A stretch of DNA of 64,000 bases. Source: Crambe crambe. Taxonomy: Eukaryota; Porifera; Demospongiae; Poecilosclerida; Crambeidae. The position numbers and the translations under genes are program-made. Every line of letters begins with the position of its first letter. The first letter of the stretch is position 1. The notes beneath the pieces were generated by a model. The model saw nothing but the letters and a program-made list of their open reading frames with translations, did not search any database and was not told the origin of the DNA. The DNA lies in assembly GCA_963924555.1 (NCBI GenBank), contig OZ004597.1:3862404-3926403 (forward strand), given 5' to 3'. This document shows positions 33,401 to 45,100 of the stretch, one piece after another.

Positions 33401-36400
33401 CCTATTTGCCATTGCCATTTTGTCGGACAAAGACAGTGATTGGAGTAGACCACAACAAAGATTATGGACAAGGTATACAAGATCACTTCAATCCAGTTAA
33501 CCAAATCAAAAATGTAGCGATGTCTAAGATTGATAAACTGAAAGGCTTCAAATAACAACCGCAGGGCAGACAAGATTAGGACGACTGCTGAGCTGAAGAA
33601 TAGGAAGTTACGACGGTCAGGGCTCAGACCCTCTGAAATGGAAAATGATTTTTTTTTAATTATAATAATCGGAAGGAAAGGTAATAACTTACCACATTGA
33701 CCACATCGTATCTGAGATAAGCCACAACTCATTTGAAGAGCGCGATCATCACACACTCGACTTGCACTTAGAAAAGAGTTGTCACTTCCATTTTGAATCT
33801 CTTCTGTATGAATAAACATATACATCAAATTTCTAAAGCATTAGTCCCTACTGCTATCAGCTCACCACAAGAACCAGCAGAAACATTATAATTTAAATTG
33901 TTTGTGAGAGCATTTCCAAAGGTCTTATCATCCAAGATTGCAACACCTTGTTGAGTGAAAATTATATAAAATAATACATATGTACATATATAGCATTCTC
34001 TCCAGAATAGCTAGTTTGCTCGGTACACACTAGCCTCATACCCAGACATTATCCAATCAGGACAATGAAATCTGTCCTACTCACTCTTCATTTTCATTTG
34101 CTAAAACTAATTGTACTAGTATTAATAATTGCCGTACATGTTGAGCTTTGGGGGTTGAGAGAAACCAAGGCAAAAGTGGTGATGAACACAACAAATAAAA
34201 TGTAGAGAGAGAGATTGGAATAGTAGGCAGCACGTCCATAACCCTTCCACTTCAAATCCAGCAAGCTGGTTACAAGAGGATGCTTCAAGAGATCAGTACG
34301 ATTGTGTCTAACCTAAAGCAAACAATGCATGATAGCTTTTATTTGTTAGATTGTTCATATTGACTAACCATGATTGAGAGAGGATGGAGCTTCTTTTTGA
34401 ATCCAATAGGCCCCCAAAAAGTTGTAAACCCTCTTTTTTTGGGCTTTTGTGCTTCATCCAAAATGTCTACATCTCCCTTCCCCTTGCCCCCAGAACCCTC
34501 ATGAAAAGAACCCACTTCATCTGCAGGTGAATCCTCCACAAGTTCATCTTTGTCATCCCTAAACAACCATATCAAACTTTTATTAGGGGAGCAAAATATA
34601 AGTGGTTGGACGTCATAAAATTTCAAGAAGGAGCCAGCCATACATGTCCAAGTCATGAAGCAATCACATACAATGATTCAGTACCTTCTAAACAAGTTCC
34701 TGAAAAACCGTGTGCAAATATTTCCCTTTTCATCTCGGAAATCTTCCAAAAATTCATAATCAAATGTTACTCTGTACTTCTTGCTATCAGGTCCAATCTT
34801 GCCATCCATGGTTGCATTTGTTCTAGAGCAACGATTAAAAACTTTCTCGGCCACATCTACAACACAATAATTATTATTAGCTCAAGGACACACCACATGA
34901 TGATGAAAGTTATTTTACATGTTCATTACCCACTTCTAAAAGTGTATCTAAACTGGTACAAAATAAGTATCTTGATTTAGTATATAGACATTTCAAGTCC
35001 ACAATGAGGAGTTCTACTACTGTAGCTACTTATAATCTACTATTCTTCATGACTTTGATGGCTTATTATTATAATGATTAGTTTTATCATGATTATAATT
35101 TCATAGTGGAAGACATAAACTACTGAAAATGTTTACTTGGCATTTTTATAATGAGTTTCCTGAGGGGTGTAGTACTCCGTCCATTACGAGTAAGAGTAGT
35201 ATTCCTTAGTGCACTTGCCCACTGCTTACTTTCAATTATAGCCATGGCAATGTCCCTGCGTAAATTTAAAGAGTAACTGCATTTATTTTTTATTTTTTTG
35301 CCTCAGCACTGAAGCACTGAGGCACAGTGCTGGAAGCATCTATGGTGGTACGTATGTCGAAATAGTAGCTCACCATGCTTAAACAAAGACTACAGGTCAC
35401 ATTAGCCAGGCAACAGGAGCAATAACTGCCCCAGAAACAACAGTCTAAGACGAATGTAGTAGACAGCAACTTTATGAGAGCCATGATGAGCGTGAATAAA
35501 GACTACAGGCCAGATGATTAGCTAGGCAACAGGAAAGCCAAGAGCACTAAAATCAACAATTACATGCCAGAAAATCGGCCAGACTTCAGGAAAGTGGAGT
35601 ACAAGCCTTGCATGAAACTCCAATCAGAGAGCACTTACCAAAGAATAAGTCATTCCAGGAATCTGTACCCTTCAAACTTGGCTAGAATTGAGTGTGCACT
35701 ATTAAGACATTGCCTACCTAAGTCCATATAGGTCCTGAGGCTTTAAAGTTGCCTTATGTTCATGACAAAAGTTATTGCTCAAGTATCCTTTGAACATGCT
35801 TATACAATATTTCCTGTTGTGGGCGGCGTATACATACACAGGGTATACACCTACATACATGATAAGGGTATACACCTACATACATGATATAAGGGTATAC
35901 ACCTGATAAGGGTATACACCTACATACATGATAAGGGTATACACCTACATGATAAGGGTATACACCTACATACATGATAAGGGTATACACCTACATACAT
36001 GATAAGGCTATACACATTATGAGCTAGGTAAACTTACTCGTGACCATTATGAATAGCCATATCAAGTGAATTTTGCTTATTTACATCACACCGGCCGACC
36101 TCAGCATCCTCCTCCAGCAGCAGCTGGACAACATTCAAATGACCTCTCTGAGAAGCAAGATGAAGGGGAGTGGTTCGTTGCTTGTCTGTCGGATTCACTT
36201 CAGCTCCTGCATTGATTAGTACCTTCACAACCTTCACATGTCCATTGAAAGCAGCACAGTCCAAAGGACTATACAAAGATGCATTTCTAATAGGAAGGGG
36301 AGAAAGAGAGAGGAGAAAGATATGTAACTGACATCACAAAGAACATGGTATATCAATTTCTATAGATATACCTTGCATCAAAATCAGCTCCGTTATCCAG

Positions 36401-39400
36401 CAGTACTTTGACAGATTTTTTCCATCCATGGATACAGGCCAGATGAAGAGGAGTGTTCCCATCTTCATCCTCATCCAAAATACAATCTCTCTTATGCTTC
36501 AGCAGTGCAGCAATCACACTACAATAAAAGATCAAGATGATCAATTGCTATGTCCTCCTCTGCAACACCTAATGATTTACATACGGAATATGTCCTTTTG
36601 TAGCTGCAAGATGCAGAGGTGTCTTATTTAGTTCATTTTTAGCATCAATCTTGACAGATGGAGACTCAATTATCACATTGACTGCTTCAATGTTCCCGTG
36701 CAATGCTGCCAAGTGAAGTGGAGTGTTGTAGTTGCTGTCAGTTGAGTTGACCAGCTTCAATCCTTCCTCATTCTTCAATGCAAACTATATTAATATTGAA
36801 TTTGAATAGTGTAGTTGATAAGGGGACCCTTACCCCTCCTGATTTCAATATTATTATTACCTAACTACTTAAGCCAATAACCAATGTTCTGTGACTGCTC
36901 CTGTTGAGCCATAATACTCTCCTGGCCTATGTGAAATTCAGCTTCTCATGAGCACTACAGGGATAAGTTTCCCACTATCCAAGTAGTACAGGCAAGGAAG
37001 CATGACATTCCAATCTCAAACTGTCATCATGACAATTACCTGCAAGACCTCAACATGATTTTTTTGAGCTGCCAAATGCAGTACTGTCCTCCCATTTTCA
37101 TCAACATCATCAATAGGAGATCCCCTTACAAGGAGCAGCTCAAAAGCATCCACATGACCTTCCACAGCTGCAATCATCAGTGGAGTGTACGATTGTGTAT
37201 CATTGGCTGTGATATCAGCATCTCTGTACAAGAAAGGGACAAGATTATACAGAGAATGTCCAACTCCTCTCTGTTGGCTGTATAGCTCAGGACCTTGATA
37301 AAGTGCTATGAACTCTGTACTGCCACATACTCTATTACGCATTGACTCACTTTGCAATGAGAAAGTCTATCATCTTCAATTGATTGTGGGAAGCCGCATA
37401 ATGAAGAGGTGTTTGATTGTAGACCTCTACTTCGTCTACCAACTCCTTTCCAGAGGACACCAGTGTCTCAGCCACCTGTATGTAGCCATAGCGGGCAGCA
37501 ATGTGCATAGGATTCACACCTTCCAGCTTCACAGCAGATAACTCAGCACCATTCAGCACCAAAATGCGAACTATTTCATCTTCACCACTTTCACATGCAA
37601 GATGAAGAGCAGTGCTGTTCTCATTGTCTCGGGTCTTGGTTAGAACTTTTCGCTCTTCAAAGTCACCGACATGTTGAAGCAGATGTTTCACTATTTCGAC
37701 ATATCCTTCACGACAGGCAAGATGGAGTGGTGTCTGGTTTTCATTATTCTGTGGATTGACTTTGGCATAATCTGCTTCTTCCGCTTTCATTCTTGTCAGT
37801 ATACTCTTGACCACGCCAAGATGACCATTGAGACAGGCTTCATGGAGTGGCGTGTCTTTATTCTCATCTTGAACACCGACATCTATCTCATTACATCTCA
37901 GAAGAATATCAACAGCACCTTGGTTTCCTCGCTGGCAAGCCAAGTGAAGAGGAGTTATGCCATAAACAGCTTTCTTGTTCACCTAAAGATGATACATGAT
38001 CATACCATGACTGATAAAGTGGTTCATGAAACTCCAAAGGAGCAATGATGGTAAGTTGAACCAATGCAGCACTGCCATACTAGCTGCTTGGCAAAGGACA
38101 GGACAAGGTCTGTAACTATAACCAAGTAAAAGCACCACATCCATGTGTGCCTGTGGGGTTATAATTATGGACCCCCCCCCCCCCCCAATAGAGTTACTTA
38201 ATAGGTCTCCTGTTTCAAAATCTATGAATTCGTAAGTCCTTTAGTACATCATGTAGACTCTATTGATATCACATTTAGCACTGGAATGGAGCAAACAGAC
38301 AGACAAACCAACTACTAGTAGTACATGTAATTACCCCTCTCATGCATGCACTGTACTGAGAGTTAATTGATAAAGAGCAGATCACATGATTGTATTCACT
38401 ACCAATTGCCATAACTATTCTGCAGTACAAACACTGAAACCTATTGAGAATTGATTTTGGGATTTGGGAATTCCTACATGTTGGTAGACATCACTTCATT
38501 GAAGCTCAGACTTTTGGTCACACTTGTACTGATGCCTCAAAAAGATGGAAACTTAATCAGGAACATAATGTCCTGTAGCTACAATCATTGTCATTCTATT
38601 TCACTGACACACGAGTTCATATACCACACACCCTAAAATGTATGGTAAGGCTGCCAAGATTAAGAATTATATTTGACCAGACACAACTTAATTATAAGCT
38701 AGAGTACCAGCACATATGCAACCAGATGAGTCTTGGGGGAGTCTAATCTTGAGGTGGGACTCTATGCAGCCATGGACTGGTGGACGTTACACAAGCTTGG
38801 ACACTACAGCTTCAGCCATTGAACCCAGTGAGACACATACAGTAAGAAGACATGGTCAACCACAATACGGGATGGGGGGGGGGGTGCAGGAGGGAGAGAG
38901 ACAGTGAGGTGTAGGAGGGAGGGAGACAGGAGGGAGAGAGACAGTAAAGGTGTTGGAGGGAGAGATGATTAAGCATTTTCATTTATTACTAATTTACATT
39001 CTGCTCCCAAGTGGGCAACCAAGTGGGCAACCAGAACAATTTTGTTATTGTTATTTGTCAATGGTCTGTCATGATAGTGATAGTTGCATACCTTGACTCT
39101 GTCTGTTTTCAAATTCACAAGGTACTGGATAAGTCGCACACTGGTGGAACGCTTCCCCACCTTTACCACAGTGCCTCTTCGACTAGCTTCAGACTCTTGC
39201 TGCTCAACTGCTTTATCAACCACTCGAGGAATGTACCGGGCAGCAAAGTGAAGAGGAGTTAAGCGATCTTCTCTTGTGGCAATGTTAGGATCTACATAAT
39301 GTGAATGAATAGTAAATAACTGCATTTCTCAATTGCCATTATACTCCACTCATATAAATGAGCTACCCACTGTAGTGTAGTGTAGTCATACCTGCACCAG

Positions 39401-39893
39401 CTTCCACCAGATCCACCAGGATATCAAATCGGTTGAATTTGGCTGCATAATGTATAGGTGCATATCCAATATTGTCTTTTTTGTTCAATTTAGAAACATC
39501 AGATTTTGTTAGCAGTTTAATCCATGTTTTAACAACATCTTCACGATTGTCTCGAGCTGCCTATATTGATTAAATAACATAGCAGTCTCAAACAGCTGCA
39601 AAACACTACCCCCTCCCTTCTGGAAATACAATCTCCTTCCTTAGAAACTATACATCTATCTGCTTTCAAGCAGATTAACTTATTTCTTCCATCGCAGCTG
39701 GTCTAAGACCCAGTTAGCTAGTTAGCTTCGTTTAACTAGCGAGCTAGCTAAGTTTACCTAGCGAGCTACCTAGTACCTAGCTAGCTAGCTAGCTGGAACT
39801 AACATGATGAAGGGATATCTTTGGTGTCTCCAAGGGTTTTTCAACATGGTCTCCTTCATCAGATGATACATTTCTCAATTCAATTTCCGCCAT
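30403..39893 (-). CDS. TRPA1: TRPA-type ankyrin-repeat cation channel
   Basis: Plasma-membrane cation channel of the TRPA family. After the start MAEIELRNVS (39891-39893) the exons (about 39392-39556, 39095-39290, 37352-37981, 37042-37225, 36585-36779, 36372-36518, 36036-36285) encode at least 16 ankyrin repeats (PLHLACQRGN, TPLHEACLNGH, TPLHLACREGY and so on). Pre-S1 exons contain AMAIIESKQWASAL and TFDYEFLEDF. S1 follows TDLLKHPLVTSLLDLKWKGYG, typical of TRPA. Core exons 33693-33803, 33336-33632, 33135-33265 and 32780-32989 give S2-S6, including a pore-like TMTTGEFEYDAIF and the S6 end LMPILLTNLLV. The exon 31597-31665 gives GLAVDDIKGIQDAAVLKRLAL, matching the TRP-like helix after S6. The C terminus (30403-30588) is a short coiled coil. 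Subfamily by motif; gating is unknown. Confidence 0.9.
31370..31545. repeat. Diverged tandem repeat in TRPA intron
   Basis: Three imperfect copies of a roughly 60-bp unit containing ATAATTACCTCATC, GGTATTAG and GGTAAGGGAT. They lie between the exons at 31108-31299 and 31597-31665. Confidence 0.75.
31846..32618. mobile_element. MULE-like TIR element carrying RecQ-like helicase pieces
   Basis: A 773-bp element inside a TRPA intron. It begins TAGCCTCGAACCCAGCCTCT and ends with the inverted copy AGAGGCTGGGTTCGAGGCTA. The inverted repeats run about 90 bp and include GAGAGCCTGGTATCC and TTTGCGCATGCGCC. It is flanked by a perfect 10-bp duplication AATGTACCCC (31836-31845, 32619-32628). The interior, read on the minus strand, encodes fragments such as LEKLGIPEEG, AVKAVYDGKD, AVLVASPLVALIID and LLFCAPEALV. 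These resemble consecutive motifs of a RecQ-like helicase with intervening parts missing. No transposase was seen, so it appears non-autonomous. Assignment to Mutator-like elements rests on the 9-10 bp duplications and long TIRs. Confidence 0.75.
35826..36015. repeat. 26-bp minisatellite in TRPA intron
   Basis: About seven copies, some shortened, of a unit containing GATAAGGGTATACACCTACA plus TACAT. It ends about 20 bp from the exon at 36036-36285. Confidence 0.95.
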
Positions 39894-40058
39894 CTTAATG
39901 GAAGGCAGCTCACAGCTCACAGCTCAGCTAGCTAGCTAGCTAGTATAGTTTGTCACGTCGAGCAGCAAGCAACGCCCTTAATTATCTTGCACGCATGCGC
40001 AAATTATGAATTTCTGTGTCGTGCAATAATTGGAAACCTCAAGACTGTGGAAGCTGTG
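39894..40058. promoter_or_regulatory. Shared upstream region of TRPA and NLR1
   Basis: Start codons of TRPA (minus) and NLR1 (plus) lie 165 bp apart, or 4 bp apart if the NLR uses an upstream ATG at 39898. The interval has (AGCT)n runs and a GCATGCGC motif and is repeated upstream of NLR2, so the duplication carried the promoter with it. Confidence 0.5.
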
Positions 40059-42129
40059 ATGAATAAAGGTCCATATTTCTTCAGGCAGCATCAGGGAATT
40101 TTCATCAAACTTATTGACCTCAGCACTATCATACCCAAACTCTTGAGCAAGGAGCTCCTGACTGACGATGAGTATCAGACTGTTACACTGAAAACAGAAA
40201 TTGAAAATGAAAGAAAGCGAAATCTCAGTGATATTCTCTATAATAAACCTCCGTGGGTTCCTTGGATTGTGTTGGAGTGCCTGCAAGATTTGGAAGAACC
40301 AATACCTAATCATATTGTGTTGGCAGATAAATTGAAGTGCTACCTTGATCAGAAGTGGCCTGAAATCTCCAAACTATCATGCTCTAGTCAAATCCAACAC
40401 ATACACTCTGCTCTCTGTCAGAGAAATATTACACTGGATCACATCACAAGAACCCTCAAGGATATCTTCGTTGAGGGTAAGATGCAGATTCAAATTCCAA
40501 TTTCGATTGGGGACTTTCCATCACTTATTCTCTTCCTTCATAAGAGTGGTCTTTGCAATGATTTGGATACCGACCTTCTGTGCAAGTTACTTGTAGAAAT
40601 TGGTGCCGATGACCTTAAGGAGCACTTGAAGACCTTCTTTGATGCTCACAGTGATGATTATATTGATACTCTTGATCCTGTTGAGCCTCCTTCAGAGTTC
40701 TTCTTAGCACACACGTTCCATAGCTCACCAAGAGTGACTCATATGCAGCTGTTCAACATCAAAGATATCTTTGCACATTTTCTTAAGATCCCACGATATT
40801 CTTTTTCATGCACTGCATGTAAAATGGAAGATGAGTCAACCATTCTTGTCTGGCAGTTTCCAGTTCACGTGTGCAATTATCTTCAAGCAACATATGACAG
40901 TAACAGTGTTTTCAAAGAAACTCTATCCAAAGTTTGTTTACAAGATATTAAAGATGATGCAGCTATCAGACAACAAAAGAGACAGAGGAGTGTGGAAGGG
41001 TCATCAACCAATAATGAATGTGAGACAGGTACTGCCATCAAGGTGCCAAAACTGTGTGATAGTCGCCAAGGTAAGGGTACTGTACTAGAGTAAGCCATCA
41101 TTTTTGGCCACATCTAATTTCAAACGTGATTATCTCAAGAATGAGCAACAGTGATTTTTGTACAGTGAGAATTATAACAGTCTGCCATAGGCCATTCACC
41201 AGGTCAAAAGGTCAAATTTCTGATCAAGATTTGCTTTGGTCTGACATCATATTGTTGTAATACATCCCATCACACTTAGGAATGCTCTATTTAGAGGCCA
41301 TACCATAATATGACCAATCAACTCTTGGGATGATCTGACATTTTATCAGATCATTTCAAAAGAGTTATAATCCTCACTGTTGTAGTAGCAAAGATCAACC
41401 ATTCACTGAATCATCATACGAAAATGGGCAGCTATCATGAATCATCCTTGATACAGCAATCACTAAAAGTGGGTCCAAACTCTCGAGGGATAAAGTTACT
41501 CTAACAAATTCAGACCTTCTGGCTACAGCATCCTAGAGTTTCAGCTCCTGATCCACTACAGTTCATTCAATGTATTACGCCTATGGGAAACATTTTCTTC
41601 TTCTACTTTTCCTCCACACGTGTCCCCCATAGGCATAATACATTTGAGCCAAAAAATTGACCGATTTTAGCAGCTGTTTTCTAACAGCCAGTGTGAACAA
41701 ACTATAGTGAATCAGGAGCTGAAACTCTAGGATGCTATAGCCAGATGATCAAAAGGTCTGAATTTCGTTAGAGTAACTTTATCCCTCAAAGTCTAGCTAA
41801 ACTGGAGCCCATGTTCGAAAGAGGATAAATTAGACTTCATTTCAGACTCACTTTTGGCGATTGCTGTATCAAGGAGGATTAACGACAGCTGCCCATTTTC
41901 ACATGATGGTTTACTGAATGGTAGATCTTAACTACTAAAAAAAAATTTGGTCACTGTTGCTCATTCTCAAGATAATCACGTCCGAAATTAGATGTGGCTA
42001 AAAATTGATGGCTTACTCTATACACTAGCCTCTGAATTTCTCACCCCTGCATAATATAGAGCCTGGGTAATGAATGCATTGATACTTGATAAGTGTTTCC
42101 ATCAGTGTTGTGTAAGCAGTAAATGACTC

Positions 42130-42160
<31 letters not shown>

Positions 42161-45100
42161 AAAAAAAAGTTACACACTGAACCAGAAATCAAAGGATAAC
42201 TCATTGTATGTTTATGATGGGTGTGGTTTGGAGATGCACAAGTTTTCATGTCCATACAATAGCTCCCTTGATGTTTGGTATACATTTGATATCTTCTGTT
42301 TTGTTTCAAGTGTTCTTGACTTGGCAAGCTACTCATTCTCTTCTTTCAATGACTTCCATCTTGAAAATGCCACAGTTCAGTCGTTAATCGCTTTTGTACT
42401 ACCTGGCAGCTGGCACGACTTGACCTGTAGTCTGTTCTTTCACTGTTTATAGCTTATTCTCTGGCTTCTTAGACAAAAGATCACCAATACCAGCTAGCTT
42501 AGTTATTTAACTTCTGACTTTCACTATGATAGTTTCATATGTAATCCTGAAGTTACAGGCTAAGGACTCCATACAATTAATATTTTTGTGATGATGTTTT
42601 ATGTGCATGCATGAGTGGTTTTGAACTCAAAGACATACCACCACGGATCTACATGCCATTCAACTTGGCACTGTGTCTTGCAGGATAAAAACCTTCAGGA
42701 AAAAATCAATCATAAAATACAGTCCATGTGTAGAGCTGCTTATCACTTCTTCCCAGCCTGATAATAATATTCTTGAAATTAGGCAAGTGCTATTTCAACC
42801 CTGAAAAAGAGTTACTGGATAGCAGGCTCTAAATTATCTGGGGGAAGGAAAGAGAGCCTGGTACCTGGCGTTTGCGCATGCACTAAAATTTCCTTGAATT
42901 CTGGGAAATTGTATACTCCCAGCATTTTTCCATGACAGATGATGCAATAATGCTGAGTAGGCATATTTTCAGCCCTGTGAAAGAATGGCAGTTTCTACGT
43001 CTTCTAGTTCATTTTCTAGTTCTTCCAAGAGCTCTACCTTCACCGACGGTGTTAGGTACGCTCTGTCTCAGCTAGGGAAGCCAGACCTGAAGCTTAAGGA
43101 CAAGCAGCAGCAAGCCATTGCTGCCGTGTACAGTCTTCATCTTCTTGCCAACTGGCTTTGGCAAGAGTATCTGCTTTCAGGTCCTTCCTTTTCTCTTTGA
43201 CCACAAGTTAGGCCTCGCTGATTGTCAGAAGAGAAGCTGCATCATTGTTGTTTATGCTTACATCAGCTGCTTATTCGTTGAACCGTGCATTCATCATGCA
43301 TCATCATTTTGTGTAATGAATGCAGTTGGCGCATGCGCAAACACTGGGTACCAGGCTCTCTTTCCCTCCCCCACATAATGTAGAGCCTGGGTACAAGGCT
43401 AGTCACTGGAAGGTAAAACTTTTTATCTTGATTCAGAATCTTCATCTTCGTCTTCAACTACTCAGCAGTCAACAAGTTTATCATCAATTACTTCCACAGA
43501 AAGAGACAATTTCATTGAAAATCTAAAAGCCACTTATATGAATGCCAATTTCTTTAAAAGAGGTGCTGGTCCATTCTTTGGAAGAAGCATACATTTTATT
43601 AACCTTGCTCTTATCAAGAAGCAAGGAGCAAGTGATGATGACAAACTGAGAGATAAATTCTTACGAGATTCTCTCCATGGCTTAGTGGAAGATATTATAA
43701 AGAAGAAGGTACAGATTGGTATGCATGAAATATTCAGTTATGGCAGTGATTCAAGGAAGTTAGTTCTGGTTGAAGGATCACCAGGAGTTGGTAAAACTAT
43801 GCTTGCAATGAAACTCTGTCAAGATTGGGCTAAAGGTGAGATTCTTGCAGAATATGATATGGTCATTCTGGTAACTCTTCGTCGATTCCGAAACAGAAAT
43901 TCACTGCAGATGAAAGATTTAATCAGTATATATAGTGAAGGTGAATTTGCAGAAAATATGGCACAAAGATTACTGAAATGCGGAGGTGCCAGAACTCTAA
44001 TTATTCTTGAAGGGTGGGATGAGTTGCCCCCCGTGCTTCGAGAAGAAATGTCTTTCTTTTCTGATCTCATCCTTGCCAATAAGCTCCCCAAAGCTTCGAT
44101 AATGGTAACATCACGACCAACGGTTAGTGGTACACTGTATGATTACATGGACGAGAGGCACATTGAAGTGCTGGGATTCAAACCTAAACAGATCACTGAA
44201 TATATACAGTGCCATTGCTCCCAAGAAAAAGCCGATTTGATATGTACACATTTGCAGAGATTTCCAAACCTCAAAGCTTTAGCTCACATTCCTCTCACCC
44301 TCTCCATTATATGCAAAGTTATAAGAGATGAAGAGGTTTTACCTTCTACTCTCACAGAATTATACAACAAATATATTTGCCAAAAGGTTTACCAGGCTGT
44401 GAAGAAAAAAGAAAACGAGTCATTAACAGGGCTGAATTCTATCGAAGAATTAAAGGACGAAGAGATGAAAACAATAATCAAAAAGCTTTGTGAAGTAGCT
44501 CTTGATGGTTTGGTGGACAAGTGCTATGTATTCAATTCAGAAGATTTGAGATGTACTGTGCACAGCTCATTCGATGGATATGGCCTATTAAATGTCATAC
44601 ATGAATCAGCAAATGCTGGTTGTAAACTTTTGTACCAATTCATTCATTTATCAGTCCAGGAATTTCTTGCTGCCTATCATATCCAGGAGTTACCCAACCA
44701 TGAGCGACTTGAGCTCCTGAAAAACTACAGAGAAGACAAGCAATTTCAAAATGTGTGGAAATTTTTGGCTGGAATCACCAAGCTTAAAAATAGAGAATTT
44801 CAAGATACCATAATTTATGACACTAACCGGTCTAACAAGTCTCAACTTTTCTTGATACATTGTCTCTATGAAGCACACAACAGTGAGATATGTAGCATTG
44901 CTGCAAGGGAGTTGCAATGGACACTGAATCTGAACAATATGAGTCTGAACACAACAGACTGTCTGTGTGCAGCATACGCTGTAACTAGTGCTGGTGGAAC
45001 ATGGACGATTGACCTTCGAGCCTGCAACATAGGTGAAGATGGACTGGAAATTTTTAAGCAGCATTTGGTAAAAAGTGATAACCATGAAACTACAGATTTC

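Noticed and set aside
35826-36015. Regular short repeats considered as a CRISPR array
   Set aside because: There are no unique spacers; the units are directly adjacent minisatellite copies in a eukaryotic intron.
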